DNA from: CAKZML01 sp963823435
Lineage (GTDB): Bacteria > Pseudomonadota > Gammaproteobacteria > Steroidobacterales > BM003
Length of the DNA stretch: 64,000 bases
Direction: 5' to 3'
Assembly (NCBI GenBank): GCA_963823435.1
Contig: CAWGLN010000003.1
Coordinates: forward strand, 58,648 to 122,647
The notes under the pieces are model-generated. The model searched no databases and was not told where the DNA came from. It was given only the letters and a program-made list of their open reading frames with translations. Positions 62,986 to 64,000 of this stretch are shown here, piece by piece. How positions within the stretch are numbered: the stretch's first letter is position 1; each line of letters opens with the position of its first letter. The position numbers and the translations under genes are program-made.

Positions 62986-64000
62986 ATGGCATCAGATAAT
63001 CGTGAATTTGAACAACTGGTAAATCGCGGTTACGCGCATGGATTTGTGACCGATATTGACTCGGATACCATTCCTCCCGGTCTGAATGAAGACGTCATTC
63101 GCATGATTTCGGCCAAGAAAAAGGAACCGGAGTTCCTCCTGAACTGTCGATTGAGGGCCTATGAGCACTGGTTGACGATGAAGGAGCCCGACTGGGCGCA
63201 CTTGCATCACAAGCCAATTGATTACCAGGGGATCTCCTATTTCTCGGCGCCCAAGTCCAGGGACGATGCGCCCAAGAGCCTGGACGAAGTCGACCCCAAG
63301 CTGCTGGAGACTTACGAAAAACTTGGCATCCCTTTGCATGAACGCGCCCGACTGGCAGGAGTGGCGGTGGATGCAGTGTTCGACAGTGTGTCGGTAGCCA
63401 CGACTTTCAAGGGCAAGCTGGCAAAGGCCGGTGTTATTTTCTGTTCCTTTTCCGAGGCAGTGCAATTGCATCCCGAGCTCATAGAACGGTATCTCGGAAA
63501 AGTGGTTCCCTACACCGATAATTTTTTCGCCACCCTGAATTCCGCGGTGTTTACCGATGGCTCCTTCGTTTTTATACCCAAGGGCGTGCGCTGCCCGCTG
63601 GAGTTATCCACCTATTTTCGGATCAACGCCGCCAACACCGGCCAGTTCGAGCGAACCCTGATCGTGGCAGAGGCAGGCAGCCACGTGAGCTATCTGGAGG
63701 GCTGCACCGCGCCGATGCGTGACGAAAACCAGTTACATGCGGCGGTGGTGGAATTGATTGCGATGGATGACGCGGAAATAAAATACTCGACGGTTCAGAA
63801 CTGGTACCCGGGCGATGAAGAGGGCCGAGGTGGTATTTACAATTTTGTCACCAAGCGGGGTGATTGTGTCGGGAAGAATTCCAAGATTTCGTGGACCCAG
63901 GTGGAAACCGGGTCTGCTATCACCTGGAAATATCCCAGTTGCATTCTCAGGGGCGACAATTCCGTTGGCGAATTTTACTCGGTTGCGGTCACCAATAACC
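62986..64000 (+). CDS. sufB: SufB, Fe-S cluster scaffold subunit (3' partial)
   Basis: The gene starts at ATG 62986 and remains open to the end of the window, giving 338 residues of an expected 480 or so. It reads NRGYAHGFVTDIDSDTIPPGL, KEPDWAHLHHKPIDYQ, ERARLAGVAVDAVFDSVSV, FIPKGVRCPLELSTYFRIN and RGDCVGKNSKISWTQVETGSA, all typical of SufB. With SufC and SufD it assembles Fe-S clusters under stress or iron limitation. It belongs to the operon begun by the Rrf2 regulator. Confidence 0.95.
   Translation, partial: MASDNREFEQLVNRGYAHGFVTDIDSDTIPPGLNEDVIRMISAKKKEPEFLLNCRLRAYEHWLTMKEPDWAHLHHKPIDYQGISYFSAPKSRDDAPKSLDEVDPKLLETYEKLGIPLHERARLAGVAVDAVFDSVSVATTFKGKLAKAGVIFCSFSEAVQLHPELIERYLGKVVPYTDNFFATLNSAVFTDGSFVFIPKGVRCPLELSTYFRINAANTGQFERTLIVAEAGSHVSYLEGCTAPMRDENQLHAAVVELIAMDDAEIKYSTVQNWYPGDEEGRGGIYNFVTKRGDCVGKNSKISWTQVETGSAITWKYPSCILRGDNSVGEFYSVAVTNN

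Noticed and set aside
1..64000. CRISPR array
   Set aside because: No set of short direct repeats with regular unique spacers was found; the only regular repeats are the 15-base coding units at 25176 and the tRNA-linked blocks.

Overview
The window is a dense, GC-rich bacterial chromosome segment, most likely from a gammaproteobacterium. I infer this from gene content and order: dapA next to gcvR-bcp, dnaX-ybaB-recR beside the 4.5S RNA gene, ppsR divergent from ppsA, a full mlaFEDCB set plus mlaA, bepA, orn, rsgA, and a SUF operon starting with its own Rrf2 regulator. I cannot name the genus. The mixture of housekeeping genes, multihaem respiration genes and RND pumps would suit a free-living, possibly marine, lineage.

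Layout. 1-5.4 kb (+): a module of a MotA/TolQ/ExbB-like channel subunit, an Hsp70-like ATPase, two membrane-anchored von Willebrand A (vWA) proteins sharing an unusual N-terminus, and two lipoproteins. 5.4-13.2 kb: an M48 lipoprotein protease, an atypical class III aminotransferase, a Ser/Thr kinase with zinc ribbons overlapping a PP2C phosphatase, and two secreted proteins. 13.3-20.5 kb: glyoxalase I, HtpX, an EF-hand protein, an AI-2E-type permease, an exported amidohydrolase and small unknowns, with two CRP-like sites. 20.5-31.7 kb (+): Prc protease, then a four-gene efflux operon (two lipoprotein adaptors, two RND pumps). 31.7-41.8 kb: coiled-coil and DUF1249 proteins, ppsR/ppsA, an SH3 protein, and an overlapping run of small enzymes headed by orn. 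42-48.5 kb: Ste24-like protease, rsgA, DUF2339 protein, and a tetrahaem cytochrome/FeS/NrfD redox module. 48.8-53.8 kb: recR, ybaB, dnaX, 4.5S RNA, tRNA-Ser with a tandem array of its 3' end, a BamC-position lipoprotein and dapA. 54-58.9 kb (+): gcvR, bcp, phoH, bepA, mlaA. 58.9-62.2 kb (-): mlaB, C, D, E, F. 62.5-64 kb (+): SUF regulator and the start of sufB.

Two patterns cut across the window. First, ten genes with otherwise intact, conserved sequence are interrupted by frameshifts (eleven events). By length arithmetic every one is a net +1 insertion, which points to an insertion-biased sequencing or assembly artefact more than to gene decay. Second, a dispersed repeat of about 162 bp with terminal inverted repeats occurs three times (14.1, 41.8 and 59.9 kb). 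In two copies its end supplies the Shine-Dalgarno of the neighbouring gene (gloA, orn). In the third it replaces the start of mlaC.

The best candidate for an undescribed system is the opening module, channel subunit / Hsp70-like / vWA / vWA / lipoproteins. It may be functionally linked to the kinase-phosphatase pair a few kilobases away. That link is inference from domain content only.
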